The notes beneath the pieces were generated by a model. It saw nothing but the letters and a program-made list of their open reading frames with translations. It had not been told where the DNA came from and did no database searches. A stretch of 64,000 bases of DNA, from NCBI GenBank assembly GCA_031082125.1, contig JAVHLM010000014.1, positions 97,726-161,725 of the forward strand, given 5' to 3'. Position 1 is the first letter of the stretch; the number at the start of each line of letters is the position of its first letter. Position numbers and translations under genes: made by a program. Below are positions 42,477-51,981 of this stretch, piece by piece. The stretch is from Candidatus Eremiobacterota bacterium. GTDB taxonomy: Bacteria > Vulcanimicrobiota > CADAWZ01 > Ess09-12.

Positions 42477-43514
42477 ATGGCGAAAGTGCATTTTCTCGAG
42501 TCCCATCCCACCAGGAACAGGATTCTCGGCATCAAGCGCCTTATTGCCGAGAGCGGTGTTCTTTCCTCCCTCAGCAGGGGCGATGTGGTGGCGGTGAAAT
42601 TCCACCCCGGAGAACTGGGAAATCCTTACCATGTCGATTCTCTCACCTTGAGGATTGTCCTTGATGCCATCAAGGAGAGGGGAGGCGATCCCTTCCTCAT
42701 GGACACGACAGCGCTCTATTTATGCACGAGAGCCACGGGGCTCGGGTACTACCGGACCGTCAATCTCCAGGGATTCAGCCTCTCGACTACAGGGGCGCCA
42801 TTTATCTGCGGTGACGGCCTGGGCGGGAGCAGGGGCATCCTTCTCAAGGGAAAGGGGATTGCCGAGGAGATATTGATGGCCGATATCCTTGCCGAGTGCC
42901 AGTTCCTCTTCGTGGTGAGCCACTGCAAAGGCCACCGCATGACGGGATTCGGCGGGGCCGTCAAGAACGTGGGAATGGGATGTGTCACCAGGCAGACGAA
43001 GCTCTCTCTCCACAGGAAAGTCTCCTCCACCTTCGAAAGCGGGAAATGCAACGGGTGCGGGCGCTGCAATGAGGAGTGCCCCTGGCACTTCCCCCAGGTC
43101 GTTGATGGCCGTATGGTGAACACAAGCCCCTTCTGCATGCGCTGCACCATATGCATGGATTACTGTCCGGAAGGAGCCATAGCCCTTGTGGGCATTGAGA
43201 ATCTGGGGAAGGCCATTGCATCGTCGGCCTGCGCTGTTGTGGAGCGCTTCGGGGAGAAGAAAGCGTTTCTGAACGTGGCGATGAACATCTCGGCGCACTG
43301 CGACTGTATCGAAGCCCCCGGAAGGCTAGTGATGGGCGACATCGGGTATTTTGCCTCCCATGACCTTGTGGCATGTGATCAGGCCTTTCTCGCCGGGGAG
43401 CGTGCATCGGTTTTTCAGGACCTTTATGGCATTGACCCCCGCCTGCATGTCAGTGAGGCCGAAAGGCTCGGCGGGGGCACCACCGACTTCGAGCTCATAA
43501 GGATTGAACCCTGA
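42477..43514 (+). CDS. DUF362 protein with two 4Fe-4S sites
   Basis: 345 residues from ATG 42477; GTG 42450 is an alternative. The DUF362 core has VAVKFHPGELGN, VSHCKGHRMTGFGGAVKNVGMG and a C-terminal GDIGYFASHDLVACDQA. A ferredoxin insert carries CNGCGRCNEECPW and CMRCTICMDYCPEG, giving two 4Fe-4S clusters. Such proteins are common in anaerobes; function unknown, presumably electron transfer. No partner oxidoreductase is adjacent. Confidence 0.88.
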   Translation: MAKVHFLESHPTRNRILGIKRLIAESGVLSSLSRGDVVAVKFHPGELGNPYHVDSLTLRIVLDAIKERGGDPFLMDTTALYLCTRATGLGYYRTVNLQGFSLSTTGAPFICGDGLGGSRGILLKGKGIAEEILMADILAECQFLFVVSHCKGHRMTGFGGAVKNVGMGCVTRQTKLSLHRKVSSTFESGKCNGCGRCNEECPWHFPQVVDGRMVNTSPFCMRCTICMDYCPEGAIALVGIENLGKAIASSACAVVERFGEKKAFLNVAMNISAHCDCIEAPGRLVMGDIGYFASHDLVACDQAFLAGERASVFQDLYGIDPRLHVSEAERLGGGTTDFELIRIEP

Positions 43515-43590
43515 GGGAAGGAGAGGCAATGGAATAGGGGAGGCCCTTTTTTCGTAATATCTCCAGAAATTGGTGAAAGGATGTGACAAA

Positions 43591-44352
43591 ATGAGACTTT
43601 TTCTTGCAGGAGCTGCCATCTCTGTTATTATGGCCTGTTCGCTCTTTCTTATTCCCGGGACGGGATATTGTGCGGAGGGGCAGAACAAGATGATGCTTGA
43701 AGAGTTCAAGCAGGCCGCGGGTGACCAGGTTGACTCGCGCCTCCTTGAAACGCTCTCGGCAACGATAGACAGCGTTTATAAGAAATACAAGTTCTCCGAT
43801 GCCGATATAGAATCTCTCGGTGGCGAAGCGGTAAAACTCGTGACTCTGATCGCAGATTACGGCGAGAAGCAGGGCACCTCAACGGCAAACCTTGCCACGG
43901 CGCAAAAGGGAGTGAAGGACTTCTTTACCTATCTTGGCGGCTTCATGGGCAGATACAAGATCACAGGTGAAGATGTCCTGGCCCTCGGCAGGGATGTGAC
44001 TGCAGTGGTGATGAGCTTTCAGAAGAGCTCAGACCCACCGGCCAAGGGGCCTTCGGGTGAGGACATGCAGAAGATCTTTGCAAGGCTCATGACTTTTTCG
44101 CGCTCCCACGCAATTCTTGCCCAGGACCTTGTGCCCATAGTGGAAAACCTCTCTGATATGGGCCTTTCCGTCATCGACAAAAGGGCGAAGGCACAGACGG
44201 AAAAAACGGGGGACCCTGCAACGGACTATGGTGTTTCAAAGGAGCAGGTCACAGGCCTGGTCACCGCCTTGATGAATTTTCAAAAAAAGTACAAAATCGA
44301 CCTGGCAGAGCTCCTTGTGCTTGCAAATGACATCAGGCAGTCGCTCAAATAG
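43591..44352 (+). CDS. Secreted helical repeat protein, unknown
   Basis: 253 residues from ATG 43591 (AAAGG upstream; the in-frame extension to 43570 is less likely). Signal peptide to about residue 28 (GTGYCA cleavage region). The mature part has at least three related helical segments marked by KYKFSDADIESL, RYKITGEDVLAL and KYKIDLAELLVL. No known family. Followed by an 8-bp inverted repeat. Confidence 0.65.
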   Translation: MRLFLAGAAISVIMACSLFLIPGTGYCAEGQNKMMLEEFKQAAGDQVDSRLLETLSATIDSVYKKYKFSDADIESLGGEAVKLVTLIADYGEKQGTSTANLATAQKGVKDFFTYLGGFMGRYKITGEDVLALGRDVTAVVMSFQKSSDPPAKGPSGEDMQKIFARLMTFSRSHAILAQDLVPIVENLSDMGLSVIDKRAKAQTEKTGDPATDYGVSKEQVTGLVTALMNFQKKYKIDLAELLVLANDIRQSLK

Positions 44353-44355
44353 CAC

Positions 44356-44388
44356 CCCGCCGGCAAAAAAGAAGGAATTTCCGGCGGG
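44356..44388. terminator. Stem-loop after the secreted protein gene
   Basis: CCCGCCGG (44356-44363) pairs with CCGGCGGG (44381-44388) across a 17-nt A-rich loop. There is no T run, so it may be a weak terminator or a 3'-end stabiliser between the two genes. Confidence 0.4.
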
Positions 44389-44451
44389 ATATATAAAGAT
44401 GGATTCTGTAGGGTCTATTGCGGTGAAAATTACTGGAAAAGGATTTTAATC

Positions 44452-44949
44452 ATGAGAAAGATGAAGGTTGACAAGTTGGGCATCGATCTCCTCACCCATG
44501 ATCCCGTGGTGATACTGAGGGATTTTGAAGGGAAGCGCTATCTTCCCATCCTCATAGGCCCCTTTGAAGCCACAGCCATTGCCCTGGCCCTTGAAGGAAC
44601 ACCGGTGCCCCGCCCTCTTTCCCACGACCTCATGAAGTCCATCATAGAATCGCTCAAGGCCACAGTCAACCGTATAGTAATCCACGATCTCCATGACAAT
44701 ACCTTTTATGCCAAGATAGTCCTGGAGATGGAGGGCAAGACCATAGAGATTGACGCCCGCCCCAGCGACAGCATTGCCCTTGCGCTGAGGGCCAATGCCC
44801 CTATCTTCGTGTCTGAGAGGATTGTGCTTGAAGAGACCGTCGTTGACAAGTCGGCGGAAGAGCAGGATCTCAAGAAATTCAAGAAATACATAGAAAATCT
44901 CAAGCCCAGTGATTTTCTGAAAGGGCTTGACAAGAGAGATTTTGAGTAG
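44452..44949 (+). CDS. Bifunctional nuclease family protein (DUF151/BFN)
   Basis: 165 residues. The BFN domain covers nearly the whole protein: LLPILIGPFEATAIALAL-like block, RPLSHDLMKSII, FYAKIVLEMEG and DARPSDSIALALRANAPIFV, which is the family signature. Plant and thermophile members show nuclease activity; in bacteria the role is mostly unknown. It is followed 26 bases later by the large TPR gene. Confidence 0.92.
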   Translation: MRKMKVDKLGIDLLTHDPVVILRDFEGKRYLPILIGPFEATAIALALEGTPVPRPLSHDLMKSIIESLKATVNRIVIHDLHDNTFYAKIVLEMEGKTIEIDARPSDSIALALRANAPIFVSERIVLEETVVDKSAEEQDLKKFKKYIENLKPSDFLKGLDKRDFE

Positions 44950-44975
44950 CCCCCCTCACCTGCCACAGGAGAGTT

Positions 44976-47900
44976 ATGGATTATCCGGCATTGAATAACG
45001 ACCTTGATGCCATCGGGCGTAAGGATGAAGCCATATTCAGATGCAAGGAGCTTATCCGCCAGGCGAGAGACTCTGGTGATTATCACTACAAGCTCTTTTT
45101 TGAGGGGAAGCTCAATGCCATCAACGGGCTGTTTGATGACGCCCTCCTCAAGATAAGAAAAGCCATTGATCTTGAACCCCAGAACCCCGTTTTTCTCCTC
45201 GATGCGGGCATATGCAGCGCGAAGCTGAACAAGTTCCATGAGGCCCTTGCCTTTGTTGACCAGGCCCTTGCCATTGACGGATCACACCTGAGGTCCCTGA
45301 TGCACAGGGCTTCACTGCTGGCTGCGCTGGGTGACCTCCGCGGTGCGCTCGGCGTTTATGATTCTCTCGCCGGCAGGGAGCCTGAAAACCTGCACCTCGT
45401 CCTTGAGAGAGCCATCGTACTCCGCAGAATGGGATTTCATGACCTCGCCCTCGACGGGCTTGAGCATGTGCTTGCCGGGCAACCCAGGAATTTTATGGCA
45501 CTGCTCAACCTTGCGATCGTGCTCGATGACCTGGAGCATCATGATGAAGCCCTTGAGGCCTATGGGCGGGCAAGGGCGGTGGAGCCCTCAAATCCGGCCC
45601 TCCTCGGAAGGATGGGCATCCTCTGCCAGAAACTGGGAAATTCCGACGAGGCCCTCAGGTATTTTGACAGCGTTCTTACCCTGGAACCCCAGAATTACAC
45701 GATTCTCTACCACAAGGGTCTTGCACTCGCCGCAATGGGAAACCACCCTGAAGCCATAGAGCTTTTTGAGATCTGCATAGCGGCAGATCCATACTCCAAG
45801 GAGTCCTGGAAGAGCAGAGGCGAGTCTCTCACAAAGATGGGCGACCATGAAAAGGCCCTTGCAAGCTTTGAGGAAGCCATACGGATTGACACATCCTACC
45901 TCGAGTCCTTAGTGAGCAAAGTGAGCTCCCTTAACATGCTGGGCAACTGGAGAGAAGCCCTTGAGGAGGCAGACAAGGTCCTCGGGATTGACAGCGATCA
46001 GCCCGGGCTTTACCTGGAGAAAGGCTTCTCATACTATTATCTGGGTATGCCTGAGAAGGCCATTGAAGCCTTCGACATGGTCCTTCGAAAAGTTCCCGGG
46101 AACGTGAAGGCACGTTATCACAAGGGCCTCTCCCTGGAGAAGCTCGGGAGGTTCAAGGAATCGCAGGAATGCTTCAGGCATGTTCTCAGGGAAGTTCCTC
46201 AGGATATGACAGCCCTCCACCATCTCGGGTACTCCCTCTTCAAGGAGGAGCGCTACCGGGAGGCACTCGCCGTGCTTGATGAAGCCCTGCTTGTTTCGCC
46301 CAATAACCCGGAAGTGCTCTCCCTCAAAGGATTCTCTCTTTTTGAGACCCACCGTTTCAGAGAAGCGCTCGCACATTTCAACAGGGTCCTGGAGCTCAAC
46401 GAGGGCCATTCCCCGGCGCTTCTCGCAAAGGCAAGAGCACTTGCGGCATGTGAACTCTGGGAGGAGGCCTCTGCATCCTTTGAAAGATACTATCAGCGCG
46501 ACCCCGGGAATGCCGCGGTCCTCGCTGAGATGGGGAAGGTTCTCGCAAGGAGGATGCTTTACCGTGAGGCTATTGCATGCTTTGACAGGAGCCTGGAACT
46601 GCACCCCAAGAACGTCGAGGTGATGATGCAGAAAGTCGTGACCCTTGAGCTCGCCGGGGAGTATGACGATGCCGCGCGCCTTATCTACAGGGTTCTGAAG
46701 GCCTTGCCTTCCTCTGATGCGAGGCGCCCCTTCTTTGAGTTTAAATATGAATATCTCCGCCGCTACAAGAGAAAAGAAACCCAGGCCAGTACCGGAGAGG
46801 AGAAAACCGGGGAAGAGCTCCATGAGGCGCTGGTAAACAACATATTGAACGAGTTCTGGAAGTATGAGATAGAGGAGAGGGCCAGGAAGAGCAGGGATGG
46901 GGAGCATGAGCGTGAATTTATCGCCACCGCTGCAGACTCTGAGGAACCGGCATCCGAGAGTGACCCCTTTCTTGCGGTCCTGGAGGGGCAGGGATACTTT
47001 CTGCGGGCCGGGTCCCGGGGCATCCTTGTGAATCCCGCGGGACATTCATTTTCAGGGGGGCCTTTTTCGCTCCGTGACATAGATGCAGTGGTGGTGACAT
47101 CACCGGAGAACCAGACAGCCTCCGCACTTGAGATGCTGCTGAGCGCCCTCTCCAGGGCCCGCGGGATGCGGGAGGCCAAGGTGCGCCACGAGCAATTTCT
47201 CGCTGCCGGCCACAAGGTCATGACACTGCTTCGCGATAAGGAGAAAGGCTTTGACGAAGCCCAGCGCCTCCTCCAGGCAGGCTATTCACTGAGGGAGGAC
47301 CTTCCTTACCGGAAGCTTGATCTTTTTGTTACCCCGGAGGTCTTCGGAGCCTTCTCTGGGATTATCGCGAGGTACAGGGACTTTGTGCAGACCCTCCATA
47401 TTCTTGATGTTTCTCCCTCTCTTCAGTACTGCATATATGACGGTGATATCTCAATGGTGGCTTTCCCTGGAAGAGCCGGAAGCGGGGGACAGGAATACAG
47501 GCCTGTCAACCTCCTTATCTACTGGCGTGACAGGAGCGTGCTGCTGGCAAAAGCACCTCCCGAGCCTCTTGAGCTTCCGTGGGACCGCATCCTGGGAGCC
47601 AACACTCTCCTCCTCGCAGAGATGGGCTCTCTGGAGCGGGAGAATTTCGATATCACAAGAAGTTTTCCCGACAGGTTCGCCGGCGGCAGGACCGGGGTGA
47701 TGGGCCTGGCTCTCTACCATGAGCTATTTTCCCCCCGTCTCATCGTGCTCACCCGGCTTGAGAAAGGGTATGAAGAAAAGGCGGGCCTTCTGTGCCGGAT
47801 CGTCGCATCGACGCTTCAGTGCCCCTGTATCACGGCTTCACCGGGGATGGAACTGTCCCTTATCCATTTCGGGCCCCTTTGTCAGCGATGCACTCAGTAC

Positions 47901-47999
47901 CTCACCTCTCCCATGCTGCTGGAAAGATGCCTGTCGCCTGCAGAGACGATCCTTGGGGAAGGAGCCTTCTTCTGCGATTCCTGTTCCTCACCTGCCTGA
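44976..47999 (+). CDS. Large TPR protein with degenerate metallo-beta-lactamase-like domain
   Basis: 1007 residues. Residues about 1-600 hold some 16 canonical TPR units. After a charged linker (about 610-655), residues 660-1007 look like a metallo-beta-lactamase fold (ILVNPAGHSF, LRDIDAVVVTSPENQTASALEMLLSA), but the HxHxDH zinc motif is replaced by TSPENQT. Late pieces YRKLDLFVTPE and LLLAEMGSL fit the fold. The end has paired Cys (CQRC, CDSC) that may bind zinc. No signal peptide. I infer a scaffold with a non-catalytic binding domain. Confidence 0.7.
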   Translation: MDYPALNNDLDAIGRKDEAIFRCKELIRQARDSGDYHYKLFFEGKLNAINGLFDDALLKIRKAIDLEPQNPVFLLDAGICSAKLNKFHEALAFVDQALAIDGSHLRSLMHRASLLAALGDLRGALGVYDSLAGREPENLHLVLERAIVLRRMGFHDLALDGLEHVLAGQPRNFMALLNLAIVLDDLEHHDEALEAYGRARAVEPSNPALLGRMGILCQKLGNSDEALRYFDSVLTLEPQNYTILYHKGLALAAMGNHPEAIELFEICIAADPYSKESWKSRGESLTKMGDHEKALASFEEAIRIDTSYLESLVSKVSSLNMLGNWREALEEADKVLGIDSDQPGLYLEKGFSYYYLGMPEKAIEAFDMVLRKVPGNVKARYHKGLSLEKLGRFKESQECFRHVLREVPQDMTALHHLGYSLFKEERYREALAVLDEALLVSPNNPEVLSLKGFSLFETHRFREALAHFNRVLELNEGHSPALLAKARALAACELWEEASASFERYYQRDPGNAAVLAEMGKVLARRMLYREAIACFDRSLELHPKNVEVMMQKVVTLELAGEYDDAARLIYRVLKALPSSDARRPFFEFKYEYLRRYKRKETQASTGEEKTGEELHEALVNNILNEFWKYEIEERARKSRDGEHEREFIATAADSEEPASESDPFLAVLEGQGYFLRAGSRGILVNPAGHSFSGGPFSLRDIDAVVVTSPENQTASALEMLLSALSRARGMREAKVRHEQFLAAGHKVMTLLRDKEKGFDEAQRLLQAGYSLREDLPYRKLDLFVTPEVFGAFSGIIARYRDFVQTLHILDVSPSLQYCIYDGDISMVAFPGRAGSGGQEYRPVNLLIYWRDRSVLLAKAPPEPLELPWDRILGANTLLLAEMGSLERENFDITRSFPDRFAGGRTGVMGLALYHELFSPRLIVLTRLEKGYEEKAGLLCRIVASTLQCPCITASPGMELSLIHFGPLCQRCTQYLTSPMLLERCLSPAETILGEGAFFCDSCSSPA

Positions 48000-48001
48000 A
48001 G

Positions 48002-49381
48002 CTAGGGGCTTTTCTCTTTTTTGAATCTCTCGAGAAGCTTTCTGTCAAGCCTGCTCTGAAAGAAGAGCTTCTCATAGCTCTTGCCGAGGGTCCTGTAGCT
48101 CTTCTGGATGATGGTGAAGTGAAGATCCTCAAAAATCTCCAGGTACTCAATGAACTCCTCAAGGGGGATTATTTCGTTCAGATAGAGGCAGGTGTAAGGG
48201 TTGAAGGTGTTGAGCGTCATGTTCAGCAGGGAGAAATCCATTGTGTCACTTACAATCCCCCGTGCCTTTGCGTATTCCCAGACATGGCTTCCGGGATAGG
48301 GCGTGAGAATGTTTATGCTTCCCCCGTCGAGGGCCCCGCGCTTGTAGTTCTGAAAAATGAAGTTGTAGGTTGCGAGAAGGTCCTCCCGCGTCTCCCGGGG
48401 AGCGCCTATGATGAAGGAGCCTTCTACTGGTATCCCGAATTTCAGGCAGAGGTCCAGGGCCCTTTGCACGTCCTCAACGCTTATCCTGCCTGCCTTGTAA
48501 TAGCGGAGCATCCCCTCGGAGCCAGACTCTATGCCCATAAAAACCCGGGCCACGTTCATCTTTCTGAGGAGCCTCAGAGTCTCTTCGCTTATTGAGTCCG
48601 CCCTGAGTGAAACGGCGAAAGCCACCTTCCTGCTGAGGCCTCTGGCCTCGATTCCCTCGGCAATGGCCCTGAGCCTGGATGGGTTTACCGTGAAGAGATC
48701 GTCCTGAAAGACAATCTGTGGCGGCTTGTATGCCTGGTAAAGGCTCTCCAGCTCTTTGAGGACATAATCTGCCGGCGCAAAGCGGTAGCGGCTCCCCGCT
48801 ATCGCGCAGAAGACGCAGTCAAAGGGGCATCCCCTCGAGCTCAAGAGGTATTTCGCCCTCCCGGTGAGATCCCAGAGGCTCCTGTCGGGGTAAGGAAGCT
48901 CTTCGAGGGAGGGAGGGGGCGGGCGGTCTTCCGTGAGCCTCAAAGATTCTTTTTCCCTGAAGACTATCCCCCTGATTTTTGCCAGGTCTTCAGGGATGAA
49001 GCTCCCCCTTTCCGCGAGGAGGGTCACCAGCTCAAGGAAGGTGGCCTCGCCCTCACCTCTCACCCCGATATCAAAGGAAGGATCGAGGGTATGGGGCAGG
49101 GCCGTGATGTGGGAGCCTCCCACGATAAGGGGGATCTTTCTCCTCTCTTTCACTTTCCGGGCAAGTGCGCAGGCTCTCCGGTATGACCGGGACATCGAGG
49201 AGATACCTATAAGGTCCGCCTCCTCGGGGATATCATCACGTGCTCCGTCAATGAGGGAGATCTCAAGCTTGCCTTTCCATCGGGACTTGAGGTATGACGC
49301 GAGGTACATGAGGCCGAAAGGCGTGGCAAGCTCCTGGACGGTCTCCTCGTTGATATCAAGCGCGACTAGCAATATTTTCAT
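48002..49381 (-). CDS. B12-binding-domain radical SAM protein
   Basis: 459 residues from ATG 49381; the longer frame to 49702 runs into the asparaginase promoter region and is rejected. N-terminal cobalamin-binding-like Rossmann domain (LLVALDINEETVQELATPFGLMYLASYLK-type start, then DLIGISS), then radical SAM core with SRGCPFDCVFC (CxxxCxxC) and the usual GIESGSE and NILTPYPGS elements. Family members include methylases and hopanoid or lipid-modifying enzymes; the substrate cannot be read from sequence. Convergent with the TPR gene. Confidence 0.88.
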   Translation of the reverse strand: MKILLVALDINEETVQELATPFGLMYLASYLKSRWKGKLEISLIDGARDDIPEEADLIGISSMSRSYRRACALARKVKERRKIPLIVGGSHITALPHTLDPSFDIGVRGEGEATFLELVTLLAERGSFIPEDLAKIRGIVFREKESLRLTEDRPPPPSLEELPYPDRSLWDLTGRAKYLLSSRGCPFDCVFCAIAGSRYRFAPADYVLKELESLYQAYKPPQIVFQDDLFTVNPSRLRAIAEGIEARGLSRKVAFAVSLRADSISEETLRLLRKMNVARVFMGIESGSEGMLRYYKAGRISVEDVQRALDLCLKFGIPVEGSFIIGAPRETREDLLATYNFIFQNYKRGALDGGSINILTPYPGSHVWEYAKARGIVSDTMDFSLLNMTLNTFNPYTCLYLNEIIPLEEFIEYLEIFEDLHFTIIQKSYRTLGKSYEKLFFQSRLDRKLLERFKKEKSP

Positions 49382-49511
49382 ATGAGATGGCCCTGACGTT
49401 AAATTCTCACTAAAAGCGCTGAAAACCTGCAGGCTCCCGCCCGGGAAGGAGAGAGGTGAGACCTGGAGAATACTCTCCCGTGAGGAAGCCATTCTGCGGA
49501 GAGGAGCCCCA

Positions 49512-50513
49512 ATGAGGGACGAGTGCGGGAACAGAGTGCTCTTGATATTTACCGGCGGGACCATTGCGATGGACTCGGAGACCCTCTCGTCGCTCCACAC
49601 GGCCCGGGAGATCCTGGATTTTGTCCCTGAGATTAAGTCCCTTGCCCTGGTAGATGCCTGCCAGGTGTGCAACATTGACAGCGTAGAGATGAAGCCCTCC
49701 AACTGGGTCGAGATAGCAAGGCTTGTCTATGAACGGTACGATGATTATGACGGCTTTGTGGTCCTCCACGGCACCGACACCATGGCCTATTCTGCGGCAG
49801 CCCTCTCTTTCATCCTCCAGAACCTGGGCAAGCCCGTCATTTTCACCGGCTCCCAGATACCGCTGGCGAGCAGGCTTGCCACTGACGCGAGAAACAACCT
49901 CATCAATTCCGTGCGATATGCCCTCATGGACATTGCCGAGGTCTGCATCTTTTTCGGCACCCAGCTTCTGCGGGGCAACAGGGCCCGCAAGATAAGCGGC
50001 TTTGACATCAACGCCTTCAAGTCCTTTTCTGATGATCCCCTGGGGACGGCCGGCGTCCGCCTCAGCCTCTCAAGGGACGCGCGGCACCGCTCACAGGCCC
50101 GCCCCCTGCTGAGACCCCGGCTTGTGACAGAAGTTTTTCTGCTCAAAGTCTTCCCCTCTCTTTCAAACGATGCGATTGACGGCCTCGTGTCAATAGGCTC
50201 CAGGGGGATTGTCCTTGAGACCTACGGCACGGGAAATCTTCCCATAGGGCCCCAGGGCCTTGTGCCAGGCATCAGGAGGGCCATAGAGGCCGGAGTCACT
50301 ATTGTGGTGGCCACGCAGTGCGAGATGGGGTCGGCCGAGGATCTTTACCCCTCGGGGAAGCTTCTCAAGGAGATGGGAGCCCTCATGGCTCATGACATGA
50401 CCCCTGAAACGGCCCTTGTAAAGCTCATGTGGGTCCTGGGGAATGCCGCCCATGAGAGGGAAGTGAGGGATCTCATGCTCACCAACATCACCAAGGAGTT
50501 TTCCTGGCCATAA
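49512..50513 (+). CDS. Type I L-asparaginase
   Basis: 333 residues from ATG 49512 (GAGGAG six bases upstream). Both catalytic Thr motifs are present: IFTGGTIAM and VLHGTDTMAYSA; the GSQIPL and VVATQCEMG segments are typical. No signal peptide, so the cytoplasmic type I enzyme that converts asparagine to aspartate and ammonia. Single gene. Confidence 0.93.
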   Translation: MRDECGNRVLLIFTGGTIAMDSETLSSLHTAREILDFVPEIKSLALVDACQVCNIDSVEMKPSNWVEIARLVYERYDDYDGFVVLHGTDTMAYSAAALSFILQNLGKPVIFTGSQIPLASRLATDARNNLINSVRYALMDIAEVCIFFGTQLLRGNRARKISGFDINAFKSFSDDPLGTAGVRLSLSRDARHRSQARPLLRPRLVTEVFLLKVFPSLSNDAIDGLVSIGSRGIVLETYGTGNLPIGPQGLVPGIRRAIEAGVTIVVATQCEMGSAEDLYPSGKLLKEMGALMAHDMTPETALVKLMWVLGNAAHEREVRDLMLTNITKEFSWP

Positions 50514-50593
50514 TGTTACATTTTGTCAATTCCCCCGGCAGGCATTAAAAGATATAATAGGAGTATATTTAAAGTAAGCGAGGTGCATTATCA

Positions 50594-51847
50594 ATGACCC
50601 AGATTCAGCCCGCGGGACATTCACCATATTTTGAGAGGGCCCAGGGAATGCCGGCCCCCCAGGCTCATGAGAATGAAGGAGCATCGTGCGACACGGTGAG
50701 CCTTGGAGAGGCACCCCCCGATGACGGTACTCCCGGCGTGGAAAAGAAAAAATGGACCGTCATGCTTTACTCGGCCGCCGACAATAACCTTGAGGATGCC
50801 CTTCTCCAGGATGCCATTGATCTCGAATCGGTGGGATCAGACAAGAACACCAACGTGCTGCTGCAGCTCGATCGCGGGAAAAATCCCTCGTCGATGAGCG
50901 GTGCGTGGCCGGGATGTCATCGTTATTTTCTCAATAATGACAGTGACGGCAAGAACCTCAATTCACCGGTGCTCAATGATATGGGCCAGGTCAATATGGC
51001 CGATCCCAAGACGCTCACTGACTTCATCTCATGGGGGATGAAAAATTATCCGGCAGAGCACTACATGGTAATCATCTCCGATCACGGCGGCGGGTGGCCC
51101 GGCGCCGTCGAGGATGACTCCCATGGCGGATGGATGAAGACCAGGGACATCAATAAGGCTCTTGAGGATGCCGCGAAAGAAGGGGGGCAGAAGCTCGATA
51201 TCGTGGGATTTGATGCCTGCCTGATGGCGACGTCAGAGGTGGGATATGAACTTAAAGACTCAGCGGGCTTCATGGTGGCGTCAGAGAATACCGAGGGTGC
51301 CGACGGGTGGCCCTATCCGCAGATATTAACGCAGAAAAGCCTCAGGAACCTCCAGAGGGCACTGAGGGAAAAGCTCGACATCACCCCCGAGGAAGTGGCG
51401 AAGAAGATCATCAAGGATGCTGAAGGTTTTCAGCACAGCCTCTCGACACTCTCAGCCGTCGATCTCTCGAAGATGAAGGACGTGGCAGCAGCTACCGATG
51501 CCTTTGCCGACAAACTGATGGCCACCGCTACTCCCAGGGAGACCCTTCGGAACATCATCAAATCCACAAAATCCTGGTACGGCTTCAAGGATCAGTTCGA
51601 TTTTGCAGAGAGGATTATCAACAGCAAGGATGTCAAGGATGAAGAGCTCAAGACCGCTGCAAAGTCAATGATGGAGGCGATTGGCACTGCCGTCATCGCG
51701 GAGCAGCACACAGCAGCCCATAAGGGAGCCCATGGCCTCACCATAGAGCTCCCCTCGTACCCGTCGGCTCCTTCAGATGAATACAAGGAGCTCAAGCTTT
51801 CCCAGGATACGAAGTGGGATGAGGCCCTCGGGAAGCTCAGCAGCTGA
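50594..51847 (+). CDS. Clostripain-family (C11) cysteine protease
   Basis: 417 residues. The C11 core begins after a disordered N-terminus of about 55 residues (KKWTVMLYSAADNNLED). Catalytic His is in ISDHGGGW and catalytic Cys in GFDACLMAT. There is no classical signal peptide, which is unusual because many C11 proteases are secreted. ATG 50594 is preceded by AAGTAAGCGAGGT, also found before the ankyrin gene. An intrinsic terminator follows. Confidence 0.9.
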   Translation: MTQIQPAGHSPYFERAQGMPAPQAHENEGASCDTVSLGEAPPDDGTPGVEKKKWTVMLYSAADNNLEDALLQDAIDLESVGSDKNTNVLLQLDRGKNPSSMSGAWPGCHRYFLNNDSDGKNLNSPVLNDMGQVNMADPKTLTDFISWGMKNYPAEHYMVIISDHGGGWPGAVEDDSHGGWMKTRDINKALEDAAKEGGQKLDIVGFDACLMATSEVGYELKDSAGFMVASENTEGADGWPYPQILTQKSLRNLQRALREKLDITPEEVAKKIIKDAEGFQHSLSTLSAVDLSKMKDVAAATDAFADKLMATATPRETLRNIIKSTKSWYGFKDQFDFAERIINSKDVKDEELKTAAKSMMEAIGTAVIAEQHTAAHKGAHGLTIELPSYPSAPSDEYKELKLSQDTKWDEALGKLSS

Positions 51848-51879
51848 GGAAGGGTTTCGCCTTATTGAGATCGGTTTTC

Positions 51880-51918
51880 AGAGAAAATACCGTGCAAGCA
51901 GGTATTTTCTCTTTTTTT
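51880..51918 (+). terminator. Intrinsic terminator after the C11 protease
   Basis: AGAGAAAATACC, 9-nt loop, GGTATTTTCTCT, then T's; a perfect 12-bp stem. Confidence 0.93.
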
Positions 51919-51981
51919 AAGAACCTTATGGGGAGAAAGAAATACCCCGGCTCAAGAATCATTGAATGAGAGGTGAACACA

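Noticed and set aside
50523-50558. TTGTCA/TATAAT promoter before the C11 protease
   Set aside because: The spacer would be 24 bp; only the -10 is convincing.
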